From Pseudomonadota bacterium (GTDB lineage: Bacteria > Pseudomonadota > Gammaproteobacteria > Burkholderiales > SG8-39), in contig JAFEDL010000134.1 in assembly GCA_018241645.1 (NCBI GenBank), forward strand, positions 1 through 46,419: a stretch of DNA of 46,419 bases, written 5' to 3'. Under the pieces are notes generated by a model, which saw only the letters and a list, made by a program, of their open reading frames with translations, was not told the origin of the DNA and searched no databases. Positions 8,051 to 16,690 of this stretch are shown in pieces (position 1 is the stretch's first letter; every line of letters begins with the position of its first letter). The translations under genes were made by a program, and so were the position numbers.

Positions 8051-9016
8051 TCAGACCTCCTGAAGGGCGGGAGTGAGCATGCGCAGTGCGGCCAGCACGG
8101 CGCTCGGGTCGGCGATGCCGCTGCCTGCGATGTCGAAGGCAGGGCCGTGGCCGACGCTGGAGAAGGGGGCTCCGGCGCCGATGGTGAGTGCAGCAGCGGT
8201 CCGGCCGGCCAACGTCTTGATCGGGACGTGCCCCTGGTCGTGATACATCGCCAGATAGGCGTCGCAATCACGCTCGCCGCCGAGGAGGATATCTGCCCCG
8301 GTGGGGCCGACGATGTCCAGTCCCCGCTCCCGCAGGGCGGCAACGGCCGGCTCAGTGACTTGCTGATCCTCGTCTCCGAACAGCCCTCCCTCTCCTGCAT
8401 GCGGGTTGATCCCGAAGACCCCGATTCGCGGGTTGTTAACTCCCATCGAGATCAGCGCCGACTGCAGCGCCAACCCGGCCGCGGTGACCAGCTCCGGGGT
8501 GAGGCGCGCCAGCGAGTCGGCGAGTCGTTCGTGCAGCGTCACGTGCGCGATACGCAGACCGCCACCGACGAGCATCAGGAAGACCCGGTCGGCCGGAACA
8601 CCCGTGAGCTCGGCTATCAGCGGCGGGTACCCGGCGAAACGGATCCCGCCCTGGTGGATGGCGGTCTCGGAGTGCGGGCCGGCGACCACGCCGGCGTAGC
8701 CGTCGTCCATGGCGAGGCGCACGGCTCGTTGGGTGTAGACGATCGTGGCGGCACCGGCGGCAGCGGTGACCTGGCCGGTTTTCAAGTCGACGGGGTCGAG
8801 GGCTTCGACGTGGACGACATCGCACACCCCCGCCGTGGCCGCCGCTCCCGGGACCGCTTCACGCAGGGTGAGATCCGCCTGCTTCGCGGGCCCGGCGAGC
8901 ACATGGCGGTCCCCGACGACAACCGGCGCGGCGGCACCGAGTTCGGCCACCGCCTTGACAGCGATCTCCGGACCGATCCCGTTGGGGTCGCCCGTGGTCA
9001 GGAGGAGGCGGGTCAC
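8051..9016 (-). CDS. tphB: cis-Dihydrodiol dehydrogenase/decarboxylase (PdxA-like)
   Basis: A 321-residue member of the PdxA superfamily. TphB oxidises and decarboxylates 1,2-dihydroxy-3,5-cyclohexadiene-1,4-dicarboxylate to protocatechuate using NAD. Visible features are TTGDPNGIGPEIAVKA at the N-terminus and the metal-binding histidines in GPHSETAIH, HVTLHERL and MYHDQGHVPIK. Start is GTG at 9016, sharing GTGA with the tphA3 stop, so it is translationally coupled. Location between oxygenase and reductase genes matches the Comamonas tphA2-A3-B-A1 order and argues against a role in vitamin B6 synthesis. Confidence 0.9.
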   Translation of the reverse strand: MTRLLLTTGDPNGIGPEIAVKAVAELGAAAPVVVGDRHVLAGPAKQADLTLREAVPGAAATAGVCDVVHVEALDPVDLKTGQVTAAAGAATIVYTQRAVRLAMDDGYAGVVAGPHSETAIHQGGIRFAGYPPLIAELTGVPADRVFLMLVGGGLRIAHVTLHERLADSLARLTPELVTAAGLALQSALISMGVNNPRIGVFGINPHAGEGGLFGDEDQQVTEPAVAALRERGLDIVGPTGADILLGGERDCDAYLAMYHDQGHVPIKTLAGRTAAALTIGAGAPFSSVGHGPAFDIAGSGIADPSAVLAALRMLTPALQEV

Positions 9017-9480
9017 AGCGGCAACACCAGCAAGGTGTCGGTGCGTGAACTGTCGCAGACCACGGTTCGCACCTTGAGCAGCGCCTTGCCGTCTGTGAAG
9101 ATGTACTCGTCGAGGTAGCGGCCGCTGGCGAAGACTTCGGTGGGCCCGTTGCCGGTGACACGCAGCACTACGAATGACGTTTCGCTGGTCGCGCCCGCCC
9201 CGTCTTCTTCCAGGATCGCGGGTTGGCCAAGCATATGCCGGTAGGCGTGCGGCTCGTAGATGTTGGCTTCCTTGAGCGCGGAGACGCGGTCCTTGAGCAT
9301 CGCCTTGTTGTTGGCCCAGATGATGCCAGCCGGAAGGCCTCGGTTGTAGTTATCGGCGGTGGTCACCTTGTAGAACGCGTCGTCGGTGAAGAACTCCGGC
9401 CACTCCTCAATTGGGCCGTTGTCGATCGCGCGGACGTAGTACCCCTGTGTGCGGCTGATCAGGTTGAGCGCGTCCATCAT
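9013..9480 (-). CDS. tphA3: Terephthalate 1,2-dioxygenase small (beta) subunit
   Basis: A 155-residue ring-hydroxylating dioxygenase beta subunit, a structural partner of the catalytic alpha subunit. The segments [32 protein letters not shown] and the ending [15 protein letters not shown] line up with remembered TphA3 (ANIYERHRYRH; CDSTVTDTLMALPL). Two ATG codons are adjacent (9480 and 9477); the first overlaps the stop of tphA2 as ATGA, and GAGGAGG precedes. Full length, no anomaly. Confidence 0.92.
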   Translation of the reverse strand: MMDALNLISRTQGYYVRAIDNGPIEEWPEFFTDDAFYKVTTADNYNRGLPAGIIWANNKAMLKDRVSALKEANIYEPHAYRHMLGQPAILEEDGAGATSETSFVVLRVTGNGPTEVFASGRYLDEYIFTDGKALLKVRTVVCDSSRTDTLLVLPL

Positions 9481-10748
9481 GCCTCCTCCTCGATGCTAAA
9501 TCCCATCGCTTCCCGGTAGACCTTCCAAAAGCCACGGATTGAGGCCTCTGTGACCCGGCTCTCACTGGAGATCGCTTGGTCCCCACCCATCTGGACGGTG
9601 GCGAACTCGTTGCTCGCGCCTGCGATGCCGCGCTGGACGAAGCCGCCGATGGCACCGTCCTCCATGGAGACATAACCGGCCGGTCCGACCAGGTTGGACT
9701 GCTTCATCCGGATCAGTTGCTGTTCCTCGGAGTCGTCTTCGAAGCCGAGGTAGGTCCAGTTGAGGTTGGTGGTGTCCACCCCGGTCGGCAGCACCTGACG
9801 TACGGCGATCGAGTTCTGAATCTGTTGCAGCACGAACCCCGGGTAGACCGAAAGGATCTGCAGCGTGATGTCGTCACCGACCTCGCTGAAGCTGTCGACC
9901 AGGGAGGGGTCCTCGAGTTGGTACTCGGAGTCGGAACGGATCTTCTGGTCTTTGTAGTGCGAGGCGGCCTCGGCTTCACGGTTGATCGCCGACCAACTGA
10001 CGTGGTGGCCGCCGTTCTCCGAGACGATAATCCCGCCCTTCTGATTCAGCTTGTTGAGTCCGAAGGTGGTGAAGAACAAGTGCAGGATGCTCGCGTGGTA
10101 GGAGTCTTTGACGTTCTCCATGTAGAGCTTCCAGTTGTTGGGCAGCGTCTGTGTAAAGCGCCCCAAAACGACCGGCTTGCGGCCCCCGAGGACCCGCTCG
10201 ATCCGTTCGAGGATCTCTTGGCCGAGGTACTCCTCGATCGGGGGGACGTCGTTGTTGAGGCTGCCGAAAATCAGGCCATGCACGTTTGCCAGCCGCAGCC
10301 GGCGCGGGCTGTGCGCGGCCTTGCAGAAGTCCTTGCCCATACCGCCTTTGCCGTTAATGCCCTCCTCGAAAGCGACCCCGGTAAGGTCCCCTTGGAGGTT
10401 ATAGGTCCAGGCATGGTAGACGCAGGTGAAGTCCTTGGCGTGCCCATAATGCTCCATCGCGATCAGCGCACCGCGGTGAGCGCAGCGATTCTCGAAGGCA
10501 TAGATCTCGCCGTCGTGGTCCCGGGTCACCAGCACCGGCTGCCCGCCGATGAAGGTGGCGCAAAAGTCGCCGGGCTCGGCCAACTCGGCCTCCAGGCAAA
10601 GGTAGCTCCAGAACGGACCGTGGAAGATGTTCTCCTGCTCTGCCTTGTAAACCTCCTCGTCCTGGAACACCCAGTACGGCACCTCGGTCAGTGACTGCGG
10701 CCAGGTGCGGTCCACCATCGCGGTCGCCGGCCCACTTCCTTCTGACAT
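9477..10748 (-). CDS. tphA2: Terephthalate 1,2-dioxygenase large (alpha) subunit
   Basis: A 423-residue Rieske non-haem iron oxygenase that adds O2 to terephthalate to give the cis-dihydrodiol. The Rieske centre is C89-A-H91 and C109...H112 (FTCVYHAW); the mononuclear iron site is H218 and H223 ([10 protein letters not shown]) with D364 ([10 protein letters not shown]). Segments such as [17 protein letters not shown] and [20 protein letters not shown] closely match remembered TphA2. The ATG at 10748 is preceded by AAAGGAGGAT; the frame further upstream runs through the promoter and is not used. First gene of the operon, divergent from the IclR regulator. Confidence 0.94.
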   Translation of the reverse strand: MSEGSGPATAMVDRTWPQSLTEVPYWVFQDEEVYKAEQENIFHGPFWSYLCLEAELAEPGDFCATFIGGQPVLVTRDHDGEIYAFENRCAHRGALIAMEHYGHAKDFTCVYHAWTYNLQGDLTGVAFEEGINGKGGMGKDFCKAAHSPRRLRLANVHGLIFGSLNNDVPPIEEYLGQEILERIERVLGGRKPVVLGRFTQTLPNNWKLYMENVKDSYHASILHLFFTTFGLNKLNQKGGIIVSENGGHHVSWSAINREAEAASHYKDQKIRSDSEYQLEDPSLVDSFSEVGDDITLQILSVYPGFVLQQIQNSIAVRQVLPTGVDTTNLNWTYLGFEDDSEEQQLIRMKQSNLVGPAGYVSMEDGAIGGFVQRGIAGASNEFATVQMGGDQAISSESRVTEASIRGFWKVYREAMGFSIEEEA

Positions 10749-10788
10749 GCATCCTCCTTTAGGCAGAGCACTGAACACCTCTGCAATC

Positions 10789-10805
10789 TGTTCGCACAAC
10801 GAACA
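10789..10805. promoter_or_regulatory. IclR-type operator in the divergent tph promoter
   Basis: TGTTCG-CACAA-CGAACA is a perfect 6-bp inverted repeat with 5-bp spacer, centred in the 122-bp gap between tphA2 and the IclR-type gene. Its size and position fit an operator for the divergent regulator, controlling both directions. Confidence 0.7.
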
Positions 10806-10870
10806 TATGTATCTTTTCCGAATAAGAGCCAGTATTGTGGTTTTCATCACCGCGTGTCAAGGGGGCAGTT

Positions 10871-11620
10871 ATGAGCAGTGAGGGAATGGCCGGCCTGGCC
10901 AAGGGCTTATCTGTACTGGAGGCGTTCGGGACACTCGCACCGCGCCTGAGCATCAGTGACGCCGCCGCGGCGACCGGGCTAAGCCGCGCGACCGCGCGCC
11001 GCTGTCTGATGACACTCACCGAGCTGGGATACGTCACCTTTGACGGCAAGTTCTTCTCGCCGTCCCCTCGTGTGCTTCGCCTGGGCGCTACCTATGAGGA
11101 GGCTGCACAGCTGCCGCAGCTCGCACAGCCACATCTCGTCGCGGTCCGAGAGGCACTTGACGAATCATGTTCGCTGGCCGTCCTGCAGGACGATGCCTCC
11201 TTGTTCGTCGCCCGCAGCGAGACAACCCGCATACTTAACACCGGTGTACGCGTCGGGGCACGCCTCCCCCTCTACGCCTCTGCCACCGGGCATGTCCTCC
11301 TCGCTGGGCTCGCCGACGAGGACGTGGCGGCATATCTTGCAGGCGTGGAGCTGGTGGCTCGCACACCCATCACACCAACGGTCCCGGAGGAGATCACGCA
11401 ACGCGTGCGCGACGCGCGCAGCGCAGGTTTCGCGATCACCGACCAGGAGCTTGAGGCCGGACTGCGCTCGATTGCGGTCCCGGTCTTCGACTCCTCCGGC
11501 ACCACCGTCGCAGCTCTCTCGGTCAGTGCCGCCACGGCCCGCGTCTCGGTGGACGAATTGCGCGAACGCTTCTTCCCCGTCATCCAGGAGCACACGCTCC
11601 TGCTCGGGCGGCAGCTGTAG
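10871..11620 (+). CDS. tphR: IclR-family regulator of terephthalate genes
   Basis: A 249-residue regulator. Residues 5-65 form the winged HTH (GLAKGLSVLEAFG, then LSISDAAAATGLSRATARRCLMTLTELGYV); the C-terminal effector domain shows GARLPLYASATGHVLLAGL and FAITDQELEAGLRSIAVPVFD, both typical of IclR. ATG at 10871 follows GGGGG; an upstream ATG in the longer frame lies in the promoter. It is divergent from the oxygenase operon, as expected for an activator binding aromatic acid. Comamonas TphR is also IclR-type, so the name is reasonable though by context. Confidence 0.85.
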   Translation: MSSEGMAGLAKGLSVLEAFGTLAPRLSISDAAAATGLSRATARRCLMTLTELGYVTFDGKFFSPSPRVLRLGATYEEAAQLPQLAQPHLVAVREALDESCSLAVLQDDASLFVARSETTRILNTGVRVGARLPLYASATGHVLLAGLADEDVAAYLAGVELVARTPITPTVPEEITQRVRDARSAGFAITDQELEAGLRSIAVPVFDSSGTTVAALSVSAATARVSVDELRERFFPVIQEHTLLLGRQL

Positions 11621-11702
11621 CAGGACGCTCGCCGCCCGGATCCTGCACTGGTAGCCCCGGCCAGTCTGCCGACGTCCCGAGCCGGTGTGGCGAAAAGTGG
11701 AG

Positions 11703-12230
11703 CTAAGGCGTGTCTCCTAATAGCGTGCTCCAGATGACGACGGCGTGCAGAACGGCCGCTGAGCGGTAGGTAAGGGCTAGCTTGTCGTAGCGGGTGGCCA
11801 GGGAGCGCCATTGCTTGATGGTGTTGAAACTGCGCTCGACGACGTTGCGCCGCTTGTAGGCGTCCTTGTCATAGGTAACGGGCCGTCCGCCGGCGGAGCC
11901 CTTGCGTTTCCGGTTGGCCTTCTGGTCGTCCTTTTCGGGGATGACGCATTCAATGCCGCGCCCGCGCAGGTAGGCCCGGATTGCCTTGGACGAGTAGGCC
12001 TTGTCGGCCATGGCCCGGTCCGGACGGGTGCGGGGCCGTCCGGGACCAACCCGTTCGACCTGCAGGGCGCCCATGAGGTTTTCAAACATGGGCGAGTCCC
12101 CGCCCTGCCCGGGCCCCAGGAGCAGGACCAGGGGGCGCATGTTGCCGTCCACCAGGGCATGGATCTTGGTGGTCAGCCCGCCGCGGGAGCGGCCGATTGC
12201 GTGATCATCAGGCTCATCGAGCAGATTCAT
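11703..12230 (-). CDS. Transposase OrfB, IS427-like
   Basis: Continues the DDE domain: HAIGRSRGGLTTKIH, the second Asp in MADKAYSSKA, and the Glu in RRNVVERSFNTIKQW. The upstream residues QGELSNYMN are in frame with it, so the ATG at 12230 is probably not the real start and a +1 frameshift from OrfA is likely. Its TAG stop is formed by the last G of the flank plus the TA target duplication, so the C-terminus depends on the insertion site. Confidence 0.83.
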   Translation of the reverse strand: MNLLDEPDDHAIGRSRGGLTTKIHALVDGNMRPLVLLLGPGQGGDSPMFENLMGALQVERVGPGRPRTRPDRAMADKAYSSKAIRAYLRGRGIECVIPEKDDQKANRKRKGSAGGRPVTYDKDAYKRRNVVERSFNTIKQWRSLATRYDKLALTYRSAAVLHAVVIWSTLLGDTP

Positions 12231-12651
12231 GTAATTCGAGAGCTCCCCCTGTGTGGCGGGGAAGGTTCGTGCCGTGCTGGTGGGCGCGGTTGATCGTAGA
12301 GTCCACCGACACCTCCCAGTTGATCAGCCCTTGCGCGTCGGCACGGGTCAACAACGCGGCCAGTACCTTGTCCCAGGTCCCGTTGGCGCTGTTGCGGCGG
12401 TGGTGCTTCCACACGGTCTTCCACGACCCGAAATGGGAAGGCAGATCCCGCCACGGGATCCCCGCCCGGTAGCGGTAGATGATGCCCTCGGTCATCAGCC
12501 GGTGGTCATTGAACGGCCGGCCCGGCTTCCCCGACGAATCAGGCATCAACGGGGCAATGAACTCCCACTGGGCATCGGACAACAAGGCATAACGCGAACT
12601 CACCACTCAATCCTGCCAAAAAGGGCTCCCCAAGCATTAGGAGACACGCCT
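11706..12651 (-). mobile_element. IS5-family (IS427-group-like) insertion sequence, copy 2
   Basis: A 946-bp element with terminal repeats AGGCGTGTCTCCTAA and TTAGGAGACACGCCT, flanked by TA on each side. It shares gene layout and end sequence with the element at 3602-4543 but differs in many codons, so it is a sister IS rather than a recent copy. Together the two bracket the tph operon and regulator like a composite transposon. Confidence 0.9.
12214..12606 (-). CDS. Transposase OrfA, IS427-like
   Basis: 130 residues with the N-terminal HTH part (YALLSDAQWEFIAPLMP; RPFNDHRLMTEGIIYRYRAG) and the first catalytic Asp in VSVDSTINRAHQHG. The frame stops soon after; OrfB continues in +1 around ACACAGGGGGAGC, the same site as in copy 1. 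Intact by eye. Confidence 0.85.
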   Translation of the reverse strand: MVSSRYALLSDAQWEFIAPLMPDSSGKPGRPFNDHRLMTEGIIYRYRAGIPWRDLPSHFGSWKTVWKHHRRNSANGTWDKVLAALLTRADAQGLINWEVSVDSTINRAHQHGTNLPRHTGGALELHESAR

Positions 12652-12790
12652 TAGGGGCCCCGTCGGCCGGTGTCGGTGGCGCAGCGCACGATGGGCGGTG
12701 TACATCAGATCGGGCGAAGGAGTCATCTGGTGATGCTGAACCGGAGATTCAGCCGGCCGATCCGCCCGCTGCAGGTGTCGAGAGTGATGC

Positions 12791-15565
12791 GTGCCGGTCG
12801 CTATGAGCAGTGACGGCGGTGCAGTCGCCACCTACGGGTTCCGCCGGCAATTCTTGGCCACGGCCGAGGAAATCTTGACGCTAATCTGCTCCGTAGACGG
12901 TGCCCATGGCGAGGTGGCGGTCGTCATCGAGCCGACCAGGGGGCAGCTTGTCGGAGCTGATGTCGCCGACGACGACGTGGTGGATTATGCGATCGAGAGG
13001 AACGGCGCGATCGTACGACGGGTGCAGGTCAAGTCCGCCCAGGTGCCTAGCGGGATGAACCCCCTGCGCTACTCCGATGCTGCGGCCATCTTCAAGCGTT
13101 TGGGTAGCGGAGCGCACGATGCGGTGATCCTTACCAATAAACCCCTAGCCAAGAAGGTCAAGCTGGCCTGCACAACGGCCAGTGATGCCCCCGGTGGACG
13201 TGGCGTGATGTACACGGTGACTGCGACGGCCATCACCGCAGGCCAGGAGCACCCGGCACGGGTGATCATTCACGACGAGCGCAGTGCCGAGGAACTCAAG
13301 CAGTCTGTCGTAGATCTCGTTCGGCGGATTCGACGCGACAACGCCACCGCTTTGGGCGAGCGCTCGGCGGCCATGATCACCTCAATGCTGCTGGACCGCA
13401 TGTTCGAAGCCGCCGCCGACTTGACGCCGCGGCGCTTCACCGCCGCCGAGATCGTGGAGCTGATCTGCACCCCGGAGAATCAGATAGCTCACGCACGCCG
13501 GGAACACGACTGGGGCGTTCCGCTCATCGAGGTCCCTCGGCTGCCCTCCGCGGTCGCGCGCACACCGGTGCTAACCACGCTGGCCGAGCTGTTCGACGAG
13601 TCCACCGCCGGACGTAACCCCATTGTGGCGGTGCTGTCAGGGACGACGGGATTCGGCAAAACCACTATCGCCGCCGACTTCTGTCACCTCAGCCGCAACC
13701 TCTACGAACACGTTGTCTGGATCGACGCAGGCAGCCCAGAGTTGATCCGCGCGCTCATCAAGGATCGACTTGTCCAGATGGGCATCGACGATGTGGAGTC
13801 ACGCCCAGACCTTGGCGCGGCGTTTCGCGCCGAGATGGCACGTATCGGCGGGCCCTGGATCGTTGTGTTCGACGGCGCTCGCCGCCGCCAAGACATCGAA
13901 CCGTTCCTGCCGACCAGCGGCACCGGGTTCGTCGTCGTCACCACCACCAACAGCACCGGCTGGTGGCACACCGCACGCACCATCACCGTCGACTCCTTCA
14001 CCCAGGCCGAAGCCGTGGCGTGTTTCGAGGCCTATGCCGGCATCGAGCCCGGCGCCCACAGCACGGTCATCGCCGACATCGTGGCACGCCTGGGCTACGT
14101 GCCGCTGGCCATCGCCATGGCGGCGTCCTACTTCCGCAACGCAGGCGAGGACGTGACAGCGCTATCGCAGCAATACTTCGCAGGCCTGGCCGCGCTCGAC
14201 GACACCGCGTCGGTCCCCGATGACTTCGACGACACCGCGTTCGCGGCGGTTCGATTCGCCGTCCAACAAATGGGCGCAGAGATCTACGGCAGCACCGAAC
14301 TGCGCCGCGAGACAAAACTTCTCGTCTATCACTCCGCGTTCTTCGCCCCCGAGCTGATCCCGGTGAATCTGCTCCTACAGACCGTGCAGGGCGGACCCTA
14401 CGTAGAGCTGGACCTGACCTCTCCCCCCAAGCCGCGCGAGGGCGACCCGCACGTGCTCAACCGCATCCTGACCAGCATCCGAACCCAAACGATCGCGCGG
14501 CGCCGCCGCTACCTCGACACCAACGGGGCGGCCAACCCTGCCAGCGACACGATCAACGTCCATCCCCTGGTCCACGAGATCTTGCGCAGCATCCACCTGC
14601 AGGCCGCCCCGCACGACGCCTCGATCATGAACCTGCTCGCCATGTTCATGGGACACCTGTACGGGTGGCTCATCACGTTGCGGCCCGCCGGCCAGTTCTT
14701 CGCCGTCGAGCAACTGCTTATCCACGCCCAGTGGCTGCTGGACTTCATCGACGACACGATCACCATCCCCGACAACGCCGACGACCACGACGTCTACACC
14801 TTCCGCGTCGCCACCTTCTACCTACGCTGCGAACTGGCCAACTGCTACTCATCGCGGGGTGAGTACGACCGTGGCATCACCCTGCTGGAAATCGCCCTCG
14901 ATGAGTTCGCTGACGTCGAAGCCACCGTGCACCCCCAAGCCGCCGCAGCCAAAGCCGCCGCGGACGCCATCGCCGACATCGAAGCCGGCGGACTCGGCGA
15001 ACATCGAGCACTGCCCTTCGCCCATCGAGCCATCCAGTCACTCACGAAGCTGGAGACCTTCACCGACCAACCGCGCCGCGGCGAGGTGATCTACCCGATC
15101 GCCGCCCAAGCCGCCCAAGCCATCAATAGGTTCGGCACACCAGCCGCCCACCAACTCGCCGAGAATCTGGCCGCTATTGCTGGGCGACAACACCTTTCAC
15201 AGCCGGCCAATGACACGATCAATCAAATTGACCGTCTGCTACGCACCGGCCGCCACCAACAGGCGCTGACACTGAGCCAACGCGCACGCGCTGTCAATAC
15301 CAGCGCGTACCAAGACGTCATGTTCGACAACTTCGACACCATCGCCCACCTACATCTGGGTAACTTCAACGCCGCCGCGACCAGCTTGCAACGCATCCTT
15401 GACGCAGCCCACGCCACTCCTCACATGCGCCCTCAGGTCGAACTCGCCGCCGAGGAGATCGGCGCGGCGTTGGCCACTACCCGCGCCGCATGGTCGCCCC
15501 GATCACCGCGCCTGACCGAACAAGACATCCAACTGCGCGCTCTGCGCCGAAATCCGCCCCCGTAA
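12791..15565 (+). CDS. STAND defence ATPase: DUF4297/Cap4-like nuclease + NB-ARC + helical repeats
   Basis: A 924-residue multidomain protein. Residues 1-190 resemble a PD-(D/E)XK-type effector nuclease of the DUF4297/Cap4 group, with D65 and Q79-V-K81 (RRVQVKSAQ) as likely active-site residues. Residues 270-500 are an NB-ARC-type STAND NTPase: Walker A SGTTGFGKTT near 285, Walker B PWIVVFDGA near 355, and the GxP motif LGYVPLAIAMAASY near 434. The remainder is alpha-helical with TPR-like Ala-rich repeats, presumably the sensor. This plan (nuclease-STAND-sensor) is known from Avs and other bacterial NLR-like antiphage proteins. Start is GTG at 12791 or ATG at 12803; no clear ribosome site. 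It follows the second insertion sequence by 140 bp. Confidence 0.8.
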   Translation: MPVAMSSDGGAVATYGFRRQFLATAEEILTLICSVDGAHGEVAVVIEPTRGQLVGADVADDDVVDYAIERNGAIVRRVQVKSAQVPSGMNPLRYSDAAAIFKRLGSGAHDAVILTNKPLAKKVKLACTTASDAPGGRGVMYTVTATAITAGQEHPARVIIHDERSAEELKQSVVDLVRRIRRDNATALGERSAAMITSMLLDRMFEAAADLTPRRFTAAEIVELICTPENQIAHARREHDWGVPLIEVPRLPSAVARTPVLTTLAELFDESTAGRNPIVAVLSGTTGFGKTTIAADFCHLSRNLYEHVVWIDAGSPELIRALIKDRLVQMGIDDVESRPDLGAAFRAEMARIGGPWIVVFDGARRRQDIEPFLPTSGTGFVVVTTTNSTGWWHTARTITVDSFTQAEAVACFEAYAGIEPGAHSTVIADIVARLGYVPLAIAMAASYFRNAGEDVTALSQQYFAGLAALDDTASVPDDFDDTAFAAVRFAVQQMGAEIYGSTELRRETKLLVYHSAFFAPELIPVNLLLQTVQGGPYVELDLTSPPKPREGDPHVLNRILTSIRTQTIARRRRYLDTNGAANPASDTINVHPLVHEILRSIHLQAAPHDASIMNLLAMFMGHLYGWLITLRPAGQFFAVEQLLIHAQWLLDFIDDTITIPDNADDHDVYTFRVATFYLRCELANCYSSRGEYDRGITLLEIALDEFADVEATVHPQAAAAKAAADAIADIEAGGLGEHRALPFAHRAIQSLTKLETFTDQPRRGEVIYPIAAQAAQAINRFGTPAAHQLAENLAAIAGRQHLSQPANDTINQIDRLLRTGRHQQALTLSQRARAVNTSAYQDVMFDNFDTIAHLHLGNFNAAATSLQRILDAAHATPHMRPQVELAAEEIGAALATTRAAWSPRSPRLTEQDIQLRALRRNPPP

Positions 15566-15703
15566 GTAAGCCCTGGCTGCCGGTCAGCGGGTGTGTCCAG
15601 CATTGCTGGACTTGCTGTCCGCCGTACCCTCGGAGGCAGTGGAGCCGGGCATGGATAGCGGCCCACACAGTCGAACGTGGTGATGAAAGCGAGGCTTCCC
15701 GGG

Positions 15704-15889
15704 ATGGCTGACGACCAGCAGGTGCCCGCCGAGGCACCACCCCCACCACCACCGCCACCCGGCCGGCCCCCACCCACACCCATCGTGTGGGAAACGGAGC
15801 TGAGCACCCGCAGCCAAGACCCTGCCTCGCTGAGGACGGCCGCACTCGACGTCGTGCGCACCGTCGTCCGCGGCGACCAAAGTGACTGA
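15704..15889 (+). CDS. Small proline-rich protein coupled to membrane protein
   Basis: A 61-residue protein: residues 8-27 are almost all proline (eight in a row), then a short helical tail ending VVRTVVRGDQSD. Its stop overlaps the GTG start of the next gene by 8 bases, arguing that it is translated and coupled. Earlier in-frame ATGs at 15677 and 15683 are possible; GCGAGG precedes the chosen one. No family recognised. It may be an accessory subunit of the neighbouring defence genes. Confidence 0.5.
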   Translation: MADDQQVPAEAPPPPPPPPGRPPPTPIVWETELSTRSQDPASLRTAALDVVRTVVRGDQSD

Positions 15890-16514
15890 CCCCCAGCCGC
15901 CCGCACCGGATGATCCGACCGATCCGGACCAGGGTCGGGAATGGGTCGAATTCATCGGCAAAGAACTCGACCGCGAATACACCCGCCGCGACACCATCAA
16001 TACCCGCTCCGCCGCGTCTATCACCAGCGCCACAGCCCTGGTCACCATCTCCCTAGCCGTCATCGCGGTGATCAGGGGTGAGCACTACACTGTCGGTCTC
16101 CCAGCCTGGAAGGTGTGGCTCCTGGGCGCCGCCTTGGTGTGTCTGCTCACCGCAGCCATCTTCGGCATCCTCGCCGGCGCCACCGCAAGCAGATTCCGGA
16201 TTGCCAGCACCAAAGACATGACCCGCATGCTCAGCGCCGAACTATGGGGCTACCACCGCATCGACGCCCGCAACGAAACCGCCAAACTCAACATCAAGGC
16301 CATCCGCACCCTCCGAGCTGGCAACACCGCCAAATTCCGATTCCTCGTACTTGCACTCTTCGCCCAAGCCCTCGGCGTATTACTGCTCGGCGCGTTCGCC
16401 GTCGCCGTCATCGCCAATAGCCCACCCACACCGCGGCCTGCTTCCACCACCGTCCCGCCCACCTCCGGCGGGGTGTTGACGCACCACACGGGGAACCAGG
16501 TGCCGCGCCCATAG
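15882..16514 (+). CDS. Multi-helix membrane protein, SLATT/PycTM-like effector candidate
   Basis: A 210-residue membrane protein starting with GTG at 15882. A Pro/Asp-rich N-terminus is followed by an amphipathic helix (FIGKELDREYTRRDTINTRS), two closely spaced hydrophobic segments (about 50-68 and 79-103), a cytoplasmic helical stretch, and one or two hydrophobic segments near 150-180, then a Pro/Thr tail. An R-x-D-T-I-N-x-R helix entering paired membrane helices resembles SLATT and Pycsar PycTM effectors, which disrupt membranes during abortive defence. This is a structural impression. Position between a STAND ATPase and a restriction enzyme supports a defence role. Confidence 0.6.
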   Translation: MTDPQPPAPDDPTDPDQGREWVEFIGKELDREYTRRDTINTRSAASITSATALVTISLAVIAVIRGEHYTVGLPAWKVWLLGAALVCLLTAAIFGILAGATASRFRIASTKDMTRMLSAELWGYHRIDARNETAKLNIKAIRTLRAGNTAKFRFLVLALFAQALGVLLLGAFAVAVIANSPPTPRPASTTVPPTSGGVLTHHTGNQVPRP

Positions 16515-16690
16515 TTGGACGTTGATCATCGCCACCTGATACCGGACCCGTCGAAAACGAGACCGCGCGAAACTGTCGTAACCAAGACATGTGGCGCCAG
16601 AACACCGCCGCCGGTTGACCCACTGGCACGTGGCTAGCCATCCGCGAGGCTGCGTCACGTCTGACCAGCACCCTTGTAGCGTTGCGGAGC

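Noticed and set aside
7865..9118. 417-aa plus-strand frame
   Set aside because: Antisense shadow of tphB and tphA1, no supporting motifs.
9576..10694. Long plus-strand frame (372 aa) inside tphA2
   Set aside because: It is the GC3-driven antisense shadow of a well-supported gene; no ribosome site and no known motif.
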